A DNA stretch of 64,000 nucleotides. It comes from Hippasteria phrygiana. Its lineage: Eukaryota > Echinodermata > Asteroidea > Valvatida > Goniasteridae. Below are positions 11,534 through 21,782 of the stretch, piece after piece. The notes beneath the pieces are model-generated. The model did not search any database. It was not told the DNA's origin and saw only the letters and a program-made list of their open reading frames with translations. Where the stretch lies: assembly GCA_037893225.1 (NCBI GenBank), contig JAZGUH010000327.1, positions 682,001 through 746,000 on the forward strand, written 5' to 3'. The translations under genes were made by a program, and so were the position numbers. The stretch's first letter is position 1. The number at the start of each line of letters is the position of its first letter.

Positions 11534-11779
11534 ATGGTGGCGCTACAACAGGGCTGTCATTCACACAATGTGGCGGCCGAGTTTCCCGAACTGCCGCGGT
11601 TTGTTCTCCTAACAGACGACGAAATATTGGAACTCGTAGGCGATGCTGACGCTCCAAATACAAAGAGACAAATCAAATACGCAGTGAAACGATTAGATGA
11701 ATTTGCAAGACACGCAGGAACAACAATTGAAGCTTTAACTGACTCGAAACATTTTTGTCGCCGTTTTATGCGGGACTGA
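11534..11779 (+). CDS. Short ORF of mobile-element type, possibly Crypton/KIAA1958-like N-terminus
   Basis: An 81-codon frame starts with ATG at 11534 and stops at 11777-11779. Its core reads LTDDEILELVGDADAPNTKR followed by QIKYAVKRLDEFARHAGTTI. I associate this NTKR-x-IK-x-AV pattern with N-terminal regions of Crypton-type tyrosine recombinase proteins in invertebrates; that is recall, not an alignment. No recombinase domain follows, and the frame stops just before a donor-like aag|gtaaac. It is best read as a fragment of a transposon gene. The upstream 150 bp is GC-rich, with restriction-site-like palindromes but no recognisable promoter. Confidence 0.4.
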   Translation: MVALQQGCHSHNVAAEFPELPRFVLLTDDEILELVGDADAPNTKRQIKYAVKRLDEFARHAGTTIEALTDSKHFCRRFMRD

Positions 11780-11863
11780 GAAGGTAAACGGCACGTTGTA
11801 ACGTTACACCAAGAAATCCATGCATGCAATCTGTCGGATTTATTCAGGCGTTGTATAAAACAA

Positions 11864-12019
11864 ATAATGAATGTTTCACATTCATGCAATGGTAAGAATA
11901 ATTTCATTTGGTGACAGATGGAATGTCCCATTCCACTCGGCTTCGCCTCGTAGAATGGAACATTCAATCTGTCACCTCAGGAAATTATTCTTACCATCGC
12001 ACTCATAAACATTCATTAT
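11864..12019. repeat. Long imperfect palindrome (foldback MITE)
   Basis: AATAATGAATGTTT, CATGCAATGGTAAGAATAAT and GGTGACAGATGGAATG on the left are mirrored on the right, ending at 12019. The centre is ACTCGGCTTCGCCTCGTAG. It lies directly after the mobile-element-like ORF and may belong to the same insertion. Confidence 0.8.
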
Positions 12020-13121
12020 TTGTATACTGTCTGTGTATATAATCCAGTTAGTACAGTGCATACAGTGCATATAAAAATCACTGAGAGGCAATCGGGCTAT
12101 ACACATAGTGCCATCTTGACTGAATAACCAAATGCATGCAGTATTCCTTTTCCCCCGGACACAATATTACACATTGATATAAAACCGAGTAGAAACAAAA
12201 GTATAAGTAATAGTAATAGTAATTTATTTTGGTGTCCAAGTTAAGAAGATACACAATGTATACCGTGTGTACATTGTATAGTAAAATCAACACCAAATTT
12301 ATATGTTATGTAGACCAAACTTGTGAATGCCTTAACCATGGGCCTCCTTATATTGTCCTATTAGTTCAGTAAGAATTGATGAGGGCCCTGATATTTTTGT
12401 TAACAGGCAAATTTTAGTGGCAATGTGCTTATTGGGACTCTAGCTACCGCCCATAAAAAATAACCAAAATCAACTTTGGGGAAATATATGTTAATTATTA
12501 TATATATTGAAAGGCATGTATTTCCGACACTTAAGCTAAATCATACCCTTTGAAAATTTGGGAAAAGATCCTCGCAACTTTTCACCTGACATTTAAATAC
12601 AAAATGGCAAGTGAAAAACTTTTATCACAAAATAAAGAATATTTTAAGGACATCGTCGTCATCGTCATTGCATAATCATTGTCATCATCATCAAAATACA
12701 AAACGGCTTCTGCCCTCAAAATTCTTCAAGATTTTTGGGAAGAGATGGCCCTAAATACTGATAGATACTGAAAAACTTATTTAAAATACTGTTTTAGAGT
12801 GGAATAATGGAGGTGAGGGCATTGTATCGGCTCATGAATGTGCTTTGCATGACCTTTCTACATTGACGCGATTGACCCAAATCACGCGTGCCTTTTCATT
12901 TTTCCGGCCGATGTGTACACGCAGGCCCACGTCTTTAGCACCAATCAAACTTCCGACTGTATCAATAATAAAACCTGCCATGATTGCGACCAAAAGAGGA
13001 ACAACGCACTGGAATTTTGAAACTTGCCACATATGCACCGCACCGCACTGAAACAATGCAAAGCGCATGACCTTGCGCTCGGGCCGGATGTACGCTTTCC
13101 TGAGCCGCTTTTACCGACTCG
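12020..13121. other. No gene seen; intron sequence
   Basis: The stretch has ATT-rich and CATCATCAT-type simple sequence (12205-12225, 12650-12695). No coding, RNA or paired-repeat signal could be supported. Confidence 0.5.
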
Positions 13122-13321
13122 CACTGTCCGCACTGAACTTATCGTCTTGGGAAAAGTTACCTGGTCAGTTTTCCAGGGCAGCAGTTGCCCGGTAGAAGTA
13201 ACCGCTGGACTCGGGAAAAGTAACTGAGAGGAAAACGTCCTAGGCTGTCCGCAATGGACTTAAAATGGGAAAAGTACCCATCATCTCGGTAAGTTTTACC
13301 AATAAAGTCCAGTGCGGACAG
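13122..13321. mobile_element. MITE with CTGTCCGCACTGRACTT inverted ends
   Basis: The left end CTGTCCGCACTGAACTT (13122) is mirrored by AAAGTCCAGTGCGGACAG at the right. An internal copy (CTGTCCGCAATGGACTT, 13244) suggests an inner duplication. It abuts the truncated piggyBac-like MITE that follows. Confidence 0.65.
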
Positions 13322-13499
13322 GGCTTTGGACGCCAAAAAAAAATTACCCACCAGGCCGGATGACGTCTATACATTTTCAATCCATTGTTGGATTAATGTG
13401 TATGTTACGCTTGGCTCCACAAGCCTCTTGTGTCCGTTTCGCTTGGCTGCACAGGCCGCCCTGGCGCCTCATTGTCAATAACCGTACTCAAGGGGTTAA
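13322..13499. mobile_element. piggyBac-like MITE, left-truncated copy 2
   Basis: The body (CAATCCATTGTTGGATTA, CACAAGCCTCTTGTGTCCG) and the right end CTCAAGGGGTTAA match the family seen at 9919. The left TTAA end is missing; the preceding MITE sits there instead. Confidence 0.7.
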
Positions 13500-14397
13500 C
13501 TTCCTTGTGGGGTACCATTGTCCCCATTGTTACACTTTCTTCCTGGTACCCTGTAAGGAGACTAATGTAGGAACAATGGTACATGTACAGTATTTTTTCA
13601 TTGTAATTTTTTATTGTCTGTTGGTCCTGCAAATGTTTAGGGTGTGGTAGATTGTTTCTAAAATTCAAGCCCTAGGCACTATCAGACAAAAACAAATAAG
13701 CCCCTCAAAGCAAGGTTTGGATTTTACAACTGTCAACACCAGCAGTGTGTAGCAGGACTCTTATTAACTGTTTTGAAGGAAAGGAATTCACTTTGAAATG
13801 ACAGACTTGATCACGTACATGTTACCTTCATAAATGTCTGCATTAAATGTTCATTTTTATCGCCTTGAAATCTAGAATAGCGTGGTGTTTCTCACAATCT
13901 GATCTGTAAATGACAAAGGCAATTCTTTAATCTAGGGTGGGGGGAGGTGTAGGCATAATAAACCAACATGGACACAGGACCTCGGCATTTGAAAACAAAT
14001 GGTCCACTTTGGAATTTGGAATGTGCATAAAGTACTTTGAAATTGACATTCAGAGTTATAGTGCAAAACAAAAATGTGCAAATTATTGATTGCTGATCAT
14101 CAAGTTGGATATTTTAGGATGCAGATGGCAATCTGTCTATTATTTTTGCCTTGTCTGTTCTTTGGGGGGGAAAAAACATGGAAAAGTGCAAGAGCCCTAC
14201 TTTCTTTGTTGTTGATGTAGTGTGTGATGTACATTATGTCACATGAGGATGACTCATGTGCATGCAGTTTATACTTTGGTTATGTGCCAACTATGAGAAA
14301 AAGACCACTTGGAAGAGAACGTATTGGCTTGGAACAGATGTTATTGATCCGTCCATCTGTGGTATCACTGTTTATTGCAAATACACCTACACAAATG
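13500..14397. other. No gene seen; intron sequence
   Basis: AT-rich sequence without supported exons, RNAs or paired repeats. Confidence 0.5.
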
Positions 14398-14872
14398 TAA
14401 GTCTTGTTAACTTGACTTGCTGACTTGACTTGAATCGGGCTCGAGTCGCAATTTTTTTGACTTGCGAGTTGACTTGACTTGGAAAAAAAATGACTTGGGA
14501 CTTGACTTGACTTGAACGAACATGACTTTGTGACTCGACTTGACTTGAATAAATTTGACTTGCTGACAATAATACATGTACTTCTGTTAAAATAACACAA
14601 ACATACAGGTATCAGTTAAAAAACAAGCTCATAGCGCATACATAGCAAACTGGGTGTCCAGTACGTATGCAGGGCCGCAGCGCTGGCCGACTGCATGGAG
14701 AATTGTCGAAATGGCACACCAGGTTGATTTTGTACAGTGCATGCGTGCTAGCTTATGCATTGTAATTTTGTCATTGGAATACTCAATTGACTCGAGACTT
14801 GGTACTTGACTTGGAAAAAATTGACTTGGGTCTTGACTTGACTTGGGAAAAATTGACTTGGTTACAACACTG
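14398..14872. mobile_element. hAT-type MITE family member with GACTTGACTT words, degraded left end
   Basis: The right end GTTACAACACTG matches the CAGTGTTGTA family. Both arms are built of 5-10 bp words (GACTT, GACTTGACTT) in place of the ACAAGACC words of the copy at 6519. A weak left end (AAGTCTTGTTAAC at 14397) is flanked by ACAAATGT, against AAAAATGT on the right, so seven of eight bases of a target duplication may survive. Confidence 0.6.
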
Positions 14873-15260
14873 AAAAATGTATCCTAGATACAGCCCTTGA
14901 GAAGCACAGACTTTAAATAATAGTACAATGTATGTGTAATTTTACTTGGCAAAAAAGTTAGTGCTGCTTTGTTTGTCAACTTCTCTGCCTCTCAATACAT
15001 GTACCAAAATGTTGCCAACGACATTCATGTCCATATGTACACGTATGTAGTTACAGCATTTCATAGCCAGTTTACAAAGGTGTTTACAAAGACAGTTTTT
15101 GGAAAATCCCTGAAAAGCAAATTAGTTCCAGAAAGAAAATGCAACATAGAAAAGGCAATGTCAGGTGTAACCCAGGTAACCTTTTTGATGTTGTGCTGTT
15201 AATAACATGTCAGAAGAGCTTTATTAATATGTATCTAGTACTAGTAGGCCCTGCTCCACA
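14873..15260. other. No gene seen; intron sequence
   Basis: Nothing recognisable apart from ACATGTA-type words near 14995-15040. Confidence 0.5.
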
Positions 15261-15488
15261 TTAATCCATTGAATAAAGATGAAGGCTATAGCTGCGGTTT
15301 GAAAAAGACCACCTGGCCGGTTGACATCTACATGTATACCCGCATTCTTCTGCATATTCAATCCATTATTCCCTTATTGTGTGCATTACACTTGGCTACA
15401 CAAGCATATTGTGTGCATGTACGCAAACTGCACAAGCCCGTTTCGCATACTGGCGCCCCATTTATATAACAGCCGAGCAGAAGGGTTA
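15261..15488. mobile_element. piggyBac-like MITE, copy 3 (diverged)
   Basis: TTAATCCATTGAATAAAG on the left and GCAGAAGGGTTAA on the right bound a body with CATATTCAATCCATTATTCC and CACAAGCATATTGTGTGC, recognisable as this family. It is more diverged than the other copies. Confidence 0.7.
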
Positions 15489-15625
15489 AAGGAATTCAGA
15501 AATGTGTTAATAGAGTGAAAGTGTTGATTCATCATACATTTTAGAATATGGATAAATTTATCCTCGGAAGTTTTTCACTCCCCTTTCAGTTTCATTAGAT
15601 ACCAAATTTGTTTTTGTGGTTGTGC

Positions 15626-15991
15626 AATTCAGTCGATTCACAACTCAGTGCGCCGCTAGCGGCAAGCCGGGAAAGGCAAATTTTCCACTTTTGGGGTCGA
15701 CATCATGTCTATCGCATTGTATTAGATGGTGGACAGTACAGCAGTATGGATTTCGCGCGAATGCGAGTGGATGAGTTAAAGCAATTTTTGACTAATCGGG
15801 GAATACCTTGTGCGGGAAAGAAGAGAGGAGTTGATAGATTTAGCGGAGAAGGGGTGTAAGAAGTACGGTCGATGCATTGGCGATACCCACTTCCGGTTTT
15901 GCGATGTCGACTTTTTCCCATGATGCACTGCGTAATTTGGCCTCTCCCCGGTTGCCGCTAGCGGTGCACCGAGTTGTGAATCGACCGAATT
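15626..15991 (+). mobile_element. DNA transposon remnant with AATTCRGTCGATTCACAACT ends carrying a SAP-domain piece
   Basis: The inverted ends run from AATTCAGTCGATTCACAACT, with GCCGCTAGCGGCAA further in, to the matching complement ending at 15991. The 366-bp body is mostly coding remnant, described in the next entry. The TIRs are about 38 bp with a few differences. Confidence 0.8.
15746..15900 (+). pseudogene. SAP-domain ORF with one frameshift, inside a MITE
   Basis: From the ATG at 15746 the frame reads MDFARMRVDELKQFLTNRG, then IPCAGKKR. Shifting by one base at about 15828 continues as ELIDLAEKGCKKYGRCIGD. Together these follow the SAP motif (helix with V-x-ELKxFL, G-I, G-KK-x-ELI-x-L), a roughly 35-residue DNA-binding module. 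The shift (one base in a GAGAGGAG run) would disable it. It is probably the N-terminus of a transposon protein kept inside a deletion derivative. No other domain is visible. Confidence 0.6.
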
Positions 15992-16340
15992 AGTTTAATG
16001 CATGTACATGTATATTAACAGGTCTGTCATTTTGAGCCATATACTCTTGATCGTGGAATTTCTGAAATTGTTTTAGGGCCAATTTATTTGGGGTTTGCCA
16101 GGGGCAATTTTATGACCAAATCCGAGAGGGTGTGTAATTGCTAAAATTTTAAAATTGGGTATATCAGTTGAGTGTTATCAACTGAAGGAAATGTACATGT
16201 AATAACCTTGGGACATCTCTATTGACCATAACATAAACAACATTTTTAGCTAATAATTTGTTCAATATATAATTTGGATGAAAACCAACATTGGCCCTAA
16301 AAGTGTACACTTCAACTATAATTTCTAATTTGAATTTCAG

Positions 16341-16644
16341 ATGCTAACCTGTGACCCAGTCAGGTCAAAGCTGATCGAGCTTCTACTGGAGAACCTCGGT
16401 GAGCTGAACACTGCAGAGCAACAAGGTGTGCTGTCCATACGCAAGATTGTGCAATGCCACTTCAAGTCATATCCCATGAGGGTCAGCGAGTTTGTGTTGG
16501 CAGAGCGTAACCTGGGGGATGCAGCAGGTTGGGGAGGATGTGGGTTTCCTGGCAACGGGATGCAGGAGAGACGGATGGAGGAGTGTGAGGAGCTTGCCAT
16601 GCTGCTTTTCTTTCTACTGCAGAGCTACGTCAGAAACAAGACAG
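16341..16644 (+). CDS. Unrecognised plus-strand gene, middle exon
   Basis: The exon is bounded by tttgaatttcag|ATG (acceptor ending 16340) and ACAG|gttggt (donor at 16645). It enters in phase 0, matching the exon ending at 4519, and leaves one base for the next codon. The peptide is helical and leucine-rich (KLIELLLENLGELNTAEQQG, then VLSIRKIVQCHFKSYPMRVS), with a glycine-rich insert and a run of hydrophobic residues (LAMLLFFLLQSY). It continues the alpha-helical region of the previous exon. The intron between them is about 11.8 kb and full of transposons. Confidence 0.8.
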
Positions 16645-16815
16645 GTTGGTTGCCACCTTGAAATGTGTCTCTGATACATCTTCCAAAAGGGTTTGTTGGT
16701 GGCAGTGTTGATCTTTTGATAGAGGGTGTCAAGATGTTTGAATGCAGGAGGTTCTTAGCAGGAGGATCAGTGTGCTGTCAGCAATTGTATATCTCTATCC
16801 AGGAGCATGTAGTTA

Positions 16816-17644
16816 CAGTGAAATCTCGATAAGTCAATACCGGTTAACTCGAAAACCTGTTTAACTTCGAAATAAACATTTATTCCCCCTCAAAAAATAG
16901 CAAATCATGTATAAACATGCCCACGCTAACACAAAATTTCGGACCGGTAACTCCGGTTAAGTCGAACTAAACTTGCGTAATTGGGCCACAGAAGAAACTG
17001 GAATCCTTTTGTTAAGTTAAGAAATCTCCAAAGAGCACCTTCAATAAACCCATACTCGGCTATAGAAAAGCAACAAAGGGGCAATTAGCGTCCGTACTCC
17101 GTAGTATCGTTGGAGCAGCCTATTCATTGTGGTGCAACTGACAATGATCAAAGGTGGCCAGGTCGGTTCAAGCCAAGCCACGCCGCACCGCACGGGATCG
17201 TTTTCTTGAGAGAGGGCGCATGCAATCTCGAGAAAGGGCGCATGTCATCTCGAGAGATGGCGCATGTCATCTCGAGAGAGGGCGCTGTGTCGTGACTACG
17301 GAGATTAATCAATGACGGACGAATGGCCGGCTACGCAATGGACTGCCCAATGTTTTGGCAGAAGAGACATCTTTAACGCCGATGAAACGGGCCTGTTTTA
17401 TTGTCTCTTGTCGGACCATTCCCTCACACTAAAGGGAGAGACCTGCAACGGCAGAAAGCGAAGCAAAGATCGCCTAAAAATGCGATGATTTCGTGCTCTA
17501 TTTCACGGCCGTTACATTGGATATTCGCTTGGTATTCACGTACGTAATCTTTGGGCAAAAAGGGGACCTTGGGTAACTCGAAACTCCGCTTAACACGAAA
17601 TTGGAGACCATTCCCCTGAGGTTCGACTTATCAAGATTTCACTG
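16816..17644. mobile_element. pogo/Tigger-type element, internally deleted (TA target site)
   Basis: The ends CAGTGAAATCTCGATAAGTC and its complement (GACTTATC.AGATTTCACTG) are flanked by TA on both sides, as for Tc1/mariner-pogo elements. Further GGTTAACTCGAA and CTCCGGTTAAGTCGAA words form subterminal repeats. The centre holds a transposase remnant and a short tandem array at 17205-17290 (GGCGCATGTCATCTCGAGAG). Confidence 0.85.
17363..17488 (+). pseudogene. pogo/Tigger transposase fragment (DDE_1 domain start)
   Basis: The frame reads RDIFNADETGLFYCLLSDHS, then LTLKGETCNGRKRSKDRL, and stops at 17486-17488. N-A-D-E-T-G-L-F is the hallmark of the first catalytic aspartate region of Tigger/pogo (TIGD-like) transposases, and the KG-E-C-x-G-x-K-x-SKDRL segment follows as expected. 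Only about 40 residues remain of a protein normally around 500 long, so it is inactive. It lies inside the element with matching ends. Confidence 0.85.
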
Positions 17645-17900
17645 TACTTGCAAAGTCAGGGTTGAGTGTACATACTCGGCTCATGCTCTACCTCTAGGGC
17701 GCGAGAAAAAAAGAGGATTTAAGATGGCGGAGTCACCACATAGCATGATGGGTAGGCCCCAAGAGGGCGCCTGACGGTTGATTAAACCTTTAACGAATTG
17801 AGCCTGTCGGCTGGATAAATATCCATAAGAAGTGGCTTTTTGGGTAAGTATCGCTTGTGGACTCGTTCCACACTACTGTGGGGGATGATTTTGATCAATA
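17645..17900. other. No feature seen
   Basis: Short intron sequence between two transposons; nothing recognisable. Confidence 0.5.
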
Positions 17901-18115
17901 TCAACCCTTTGAAGCCGGATGACGGCTATAGCCGCAGAAATGATCAGTGCCACCAGGCCGGATGACATATATACACGCCATTTTCTGCAGTTTCAATCCA
18001 TTGTTGGATTATTGTGTATGTTATGCTCGGCTGCATAAACCTCTTGTGTCGGTTTTGCTTAGCTGCACAGGCCGCCCCGGCGCCTCACTATAAATAACTG
18101 ACTTCAAGGGGTTAA
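17901..18115. mobile_element. piggyBac-like MITE, copy 4
   Basis: The body contains CAGTTTCAATCCATTGTTGG and GCTGCACAGGCCGCCCCGGC, and the right end is CTTCAAGGGGTTAA. The left end (TCAACCCTTTGAAGCCGG) has lost an exact TTAA. It ends only 61 bp before the acceptor of the exon at 18177. Confidence 0.75.
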
Positions 18116-18176
18116 AAGTGAACAAAGACAACCAGCAGAAGCAGGATTCCAAACGCGTTCTTTTTTTCTCATTTAG

Positions 18177-18475
18177 CCCAGTTGCTACAGACCAGCAGCA
18201 GCGAAGCCCAACTGTCCCAGAGCTTGGAGTTCTTGCAGAATTCTCATTTGTCCAACAGCAGTCAACTCTCCCAACCTGTAACTGACACCTGGTTGAGTAT
18301 GGAAGACAGAGAGTGCCTCTTGCAGATGGGAGACCACGTGGAGGTACTAGAGAGGCACCTCAGAAGCCACTGTGACCATCTAACACCAAGGACTAGACTG
18401 TACCTGGCTCAGATGGAAAGTATGAGAGAGCTTGCTGATGACAGTTTTATGAACAACAGTATAGGTCTTGATTGA
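18177..18475 (+). CDS. Unrecognised plus-strand gene, last coding exon with stop
   Basis: An acceptor (tttttttctcatttag, ending 18176) opens the exon. Two bases complete the codon split from the exon ending at 16644, giving alanine. The frame then runs AQLLQTSSSEAQLSQSLEFL onward for about 98 codons to TGA at 18473-18475. The peptide is serine/glutamine-rich, then acidic and helical (ECLLQMGDHVEVLERHLRSH), ending DDSFMNNSIGLD. The three exons total 727 residues. The continuous phase across two long, transposon-filled introns is strong evidence that this is a live gene. Its function was not recognised. Confidence 0.8.
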
Positions 18476-19805
18476 TGACAGGCCCCCGGAAAAATCTGGA
18501 GACTTTTTCACGACTTGGTCCTGAACAATCAGTGAAAAGATTTAACTCGCTTGCCTCCCCCTTCAAAATGGCCTCCCCTGCACCCCTTCTGAACAGAACC
18601 CGGCTACGTTACTGCTTCAAAGTTCCTGGACACAAAGTCGGCAAAGTATTGCCCATTCATGACTTTGTATGGTTCGCACGCAATGATGTTCTCTCCATAT
18701 GTAATCACATACATTATAGAACAAAAATGGGAAAAAATACTTGTACAATTTTGGACAAAACTCTTGGTACACCTCAGCAGTATGCCACCACCCCCGTTCC
18801 CCCACTCAATTCTGACGTCCGTTGTTAGTCGATGTCGTATTAATGTTTTTATGTGCACTAGTTTCTGTGCACAAGTTTCATCAATGGTAGACTTTTGACC
18901 ACAGGACATCAGATGGGGGTGGGGGGGGGGGGGGGGGGGGTCCCAATAAGTTTTGTCCAAGATTGTAGTTCGAAAATGTGGGACTCCCATAGAAAGTGCA
19001 TGGTAGTCCCAAACTTGAGAAAAGTAAAACTTCTGGAACAAAAATTTACTTCCAGATTTCCATAGGAACCGTCTTAAGGGTGTAGCTACATAGCAATGAG
19101 CAGACAACCTTTTTCATTTGACTCACCAGTCGATATTTACCGCCTAGTGCAATTTTTAATGAAATGCCTATTCAAAAACCAGTCAAGCTTGCCATATGGT
19201 TTAACCTGCCCCATACTGTGCACATAAGTTCTATGATCACTCCGAGGTGGTCCGGTGGCAATGACTGTTTAGAACTAGCACCATCTGGGCTCAGTTTGAT
19301 ATGGTTTTCTAAGCATATGATTTTCTGCTGATGAAAACACTCACTCATTTCATAGAGACCATGAGCAGTCGGCAAAGGAAAGCGCTTCCTAACTTTGTAA
19401 GAAGAGAACATGTATCTTTGAATAGCGACCCACCCAACAATAGAAATCTCTGTGCATGCACAAGTGTTACCAAGACTTCACTCGGAAATATGCCAATGCC
19501 TGAGCAACTTCTGCTTCTATTGTTTGCACAACTTTTCTGCCTTGGGCTCAATTTCACAGGGTTGCTTGGCAGTTTGCAGAAAAGGTGCCTTAACTGTAAC
19601 TGCACCATTTTACGGCCAAGTCATGATAACGCTTGCATGGCAACTAGATGAGCATGGTGAATATTAAATAAAAACAAAGAGGAAATTAATGTCTGGGAGA
19701 GGAACATAATGAGCATACATTCCTTGTGCCGCTTGCTTAGGGAAGCAGTGATCAGATCAAGATTTTCTGTTGTAAGTATTGTTTGAAGCTTTGCATGGTG
19801 GAGCG
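18476..19805 (+). other. Probable 3' UTR and downstream sequence of the plus-strand gene
   Basis: After the stop codon at 18475 there is no further supported exon. A G run lies at 18916-18941. The first convincing AATAAA is at 19667-19672 (next entry), so a 3' UTR of up to about 1.2 kb is possible. Confidence 0.5.
19667..19672 (+). terminator. Candidate polyadenylation signal AATAAA
   Basis: AATAAA lies in an AT-rich context about 1.2 kb after the stop codon at 18475. It is the clearest such hexamer in the downstream region. Transcript data would be needed to choose the real site. Confidence 0.35.
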
Positions 19806-20028
19806 TTAACCCCTTGCCACCGGTTGACACAAATATGTGTGGATTGAAAATTGCCACTTGGCCGGTTGACGTCTATATGTGCCAATTTCTGCATTTTCAA
19901 TCCATTATTGGGGTATTGTGTACGTTATGCTTGGCTGCACAAGCCTCTTGTTTCCGTTTTGCTTGGCTGCATAACCCGGCCTGGCGCCCCCATGAAATAC
20001 CTGGTATGCACGGGTTCAAGGGGGTTAA
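19806..20028. mobile_element. piggyBac-like MITE, copy 5 (TTAA both ends)
   Basis: The left end TTAACCCCTTGCCACCGG and right end GGTTCAAGGGGGTTAA bound the family body (CATTTTCAATCCATTATTGG, CACAAGCCTCTTGTTTCCG). Confidence 0.8.
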
Positions 20029-20029
20029 G

Positions 20030-20179
20030 TAAGGAAGTAGGTTTGCACAATGGAAGAAAGACATTTTGTTTTTCTTTTTAGAAAAAGAGATCATACAACC
20101 GGTTCCGAGCCAACAATTTCTCTGAAGAGATTTCCTTCTTCCATGGTGTACATAATGTACCTGCAAACCTACTTCCTTA
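20030..20179. mobile_element. MITE with perfect 18-bp ends and TA target, Tc1/mariner-like
   Basis: TAAGGAAGTAGGTTTGCA at the left and its exact complement at the right bound a 150-bp body with no coding capacity. If the outer TA is the target duplication, the true end is AGGAAGTAGGTTTGCA. It sits immediately beside the right TTAA of the preceding element. Confidence 0.8.
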
Positions 20180-20614
20180 TTTTCTATTGTGCTTTCAATC
20201 ATCCTCAAATTAGAAAATAAACAAATATAGTGCAGTGTTACTTCAAGGACAAATTACCACGCCTCAAAATATGTGGATTTATGTTCGTAAAGACCATATC
20301 TTGCAGCAGAAGTGTATTATTTATGTTAGTGTTCCTAGCCCAGCTGTTAAAAAGAAAATCAGACTAAGAGATCAATGAGAGAGAAAGTGTAAACAGAAAA
20401 TTACTCAATGTGTCACTGCATATTTTTATGTGCAGTAGCAGTGGACAAGATCAAAAACAAAAACAACAACAAACTAATTGCTTTGTAATTAAAAGTCAAT
20501 ACATGCAATATTAATTAATTCACTGTGGAACACTACATTTTGTGTTTCACACAAAAGCCACACATGGGTGCAAACAAATGAAACCTCAATTCTCAAAACA
20601 AGGACAGTTAAAAG

Positions 20615-20849
20615 CAGAGTTGTATTCAAGTCCCTGCAAGTCCTTTCACAAGTCCATTCAAGTCCCTGCAAGTCCATCACAAGCCCTCCAGTACTAATCC
20701 TAATCACAAACTATTCAAATGAGCTTTGACAAAGGCATTCCTTTGTCATTGTTCATCCAGTTACTTGTAACCTACTTTATGAAAGGACTTCTGACTGGGC
20801 TTGCAAAAGGACTTGTGAAAGGACTTGCAGGGACTCAAATACAACTCTG
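20615..20849. mobile_element. hAT-type MITE; 8-bp TSD gttaaaag
   Basis: The ends CAGAGTTGTATTCAAGTCC and its complement are flanked by GTTAAAAG at 20607-20614 and 20850-20857. The arms consist of CAAGTCC and CCTGCAAGTC words. The centre carries AAAGGCATTCCTTTGTCATT, the core shared with the copies at 6519, 21165 and 39409. Confidence 0.9.
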
Positions 20850-21164
20850 GTTAAAAGGGACACAATGTCTTGGAGACACCAATTTAGGGAAGCAATCGGG
20901 CTATGGTTGGAAAGATCATTCAAAAGTAGAATATAATGCACATGGCCCTTCCTTCAAAATGCACCGTTTGTCCAAAATTCATTTGCAAAAATCATTTCGG
21001 TGATGCCAGTTTGGTTTGGAAAAGTTAAGTTGGACTATTGGAAAAAGGAAGTGGTGCCCTTTGTAGTGCCGAATGTCAGATGTCAAAGCTTCAATTTTCC
21101 CCCTCATTTCTCTGTAAATATTTCAGAGTTTCACACTCGGACCTTGGAAATAGGTTACTAATTA

Positions 21165-21376
21165 CAGAGGTGGAGTCGAGTCTCTGCAAGTCCTTTTACA
21201 AGTACTTTCACAAGCCCAGTCAGAAGTCCTTTCATAAAGCCGGTCACAAGTAACTGGATGAACAATGACAAAGGAATGCCTTTGTCAAAGCATTTGAATA
21301 GCTTGTGATTGGGATTAGGACTGGAGGGCTTGTGATGGACTTGCAGGGACTTGTGATGGACTCGACTACATCTCTG
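21165..21376. mobile_element. hAT-type MITE, same family; 8-bp TSD actaatta
   Basis: CAGAGGTGGAGTCGAGTC at the left pairs with GACTCGACTACATCTCTG at the right. ACTAATTA occurs at 21157-21164 and 21377-21384. It lies in inverse orientation to the copy at 20615 and has similar CAAGTCC words and core. Two exact target duplications 300 bp apart show these are separate insertions. Confidence 0.9.
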
Positions 21377-21782
21377 ACTAATTAACCAAAGAAATGAAGC
21401 TTTGTGGCAATGTGTGCCTTTAACTTCGATCACATTTTGGAAATAGATGCTCCATGATGTCATTGCTGAAGATAGGGTGTCTTAAAAAAAAGAAAACCGA
21501 GATTAATCTGTTTATTTCTCAGATACTGCTCAATTTTTTTAAAATGGTAACCACCATCTATTACTTAATGATGTCCTCTTTCTTATGGCACCAAGAAATC
21601 CATGCTACCATCACGGATGACTGAGCACAAAGCTGTGCAACGGACCATGTCAGAAATGGCTTTGTACCAGATGCACCACAGGTCTATTCGCACAGTGTTC
21701 AGCATGTCTAAAACAAAGACCAGTACAAAGACCACTACGTAAAGACCAAAATCATTTCTTCAATGATTAAACAGTTGGAGGC

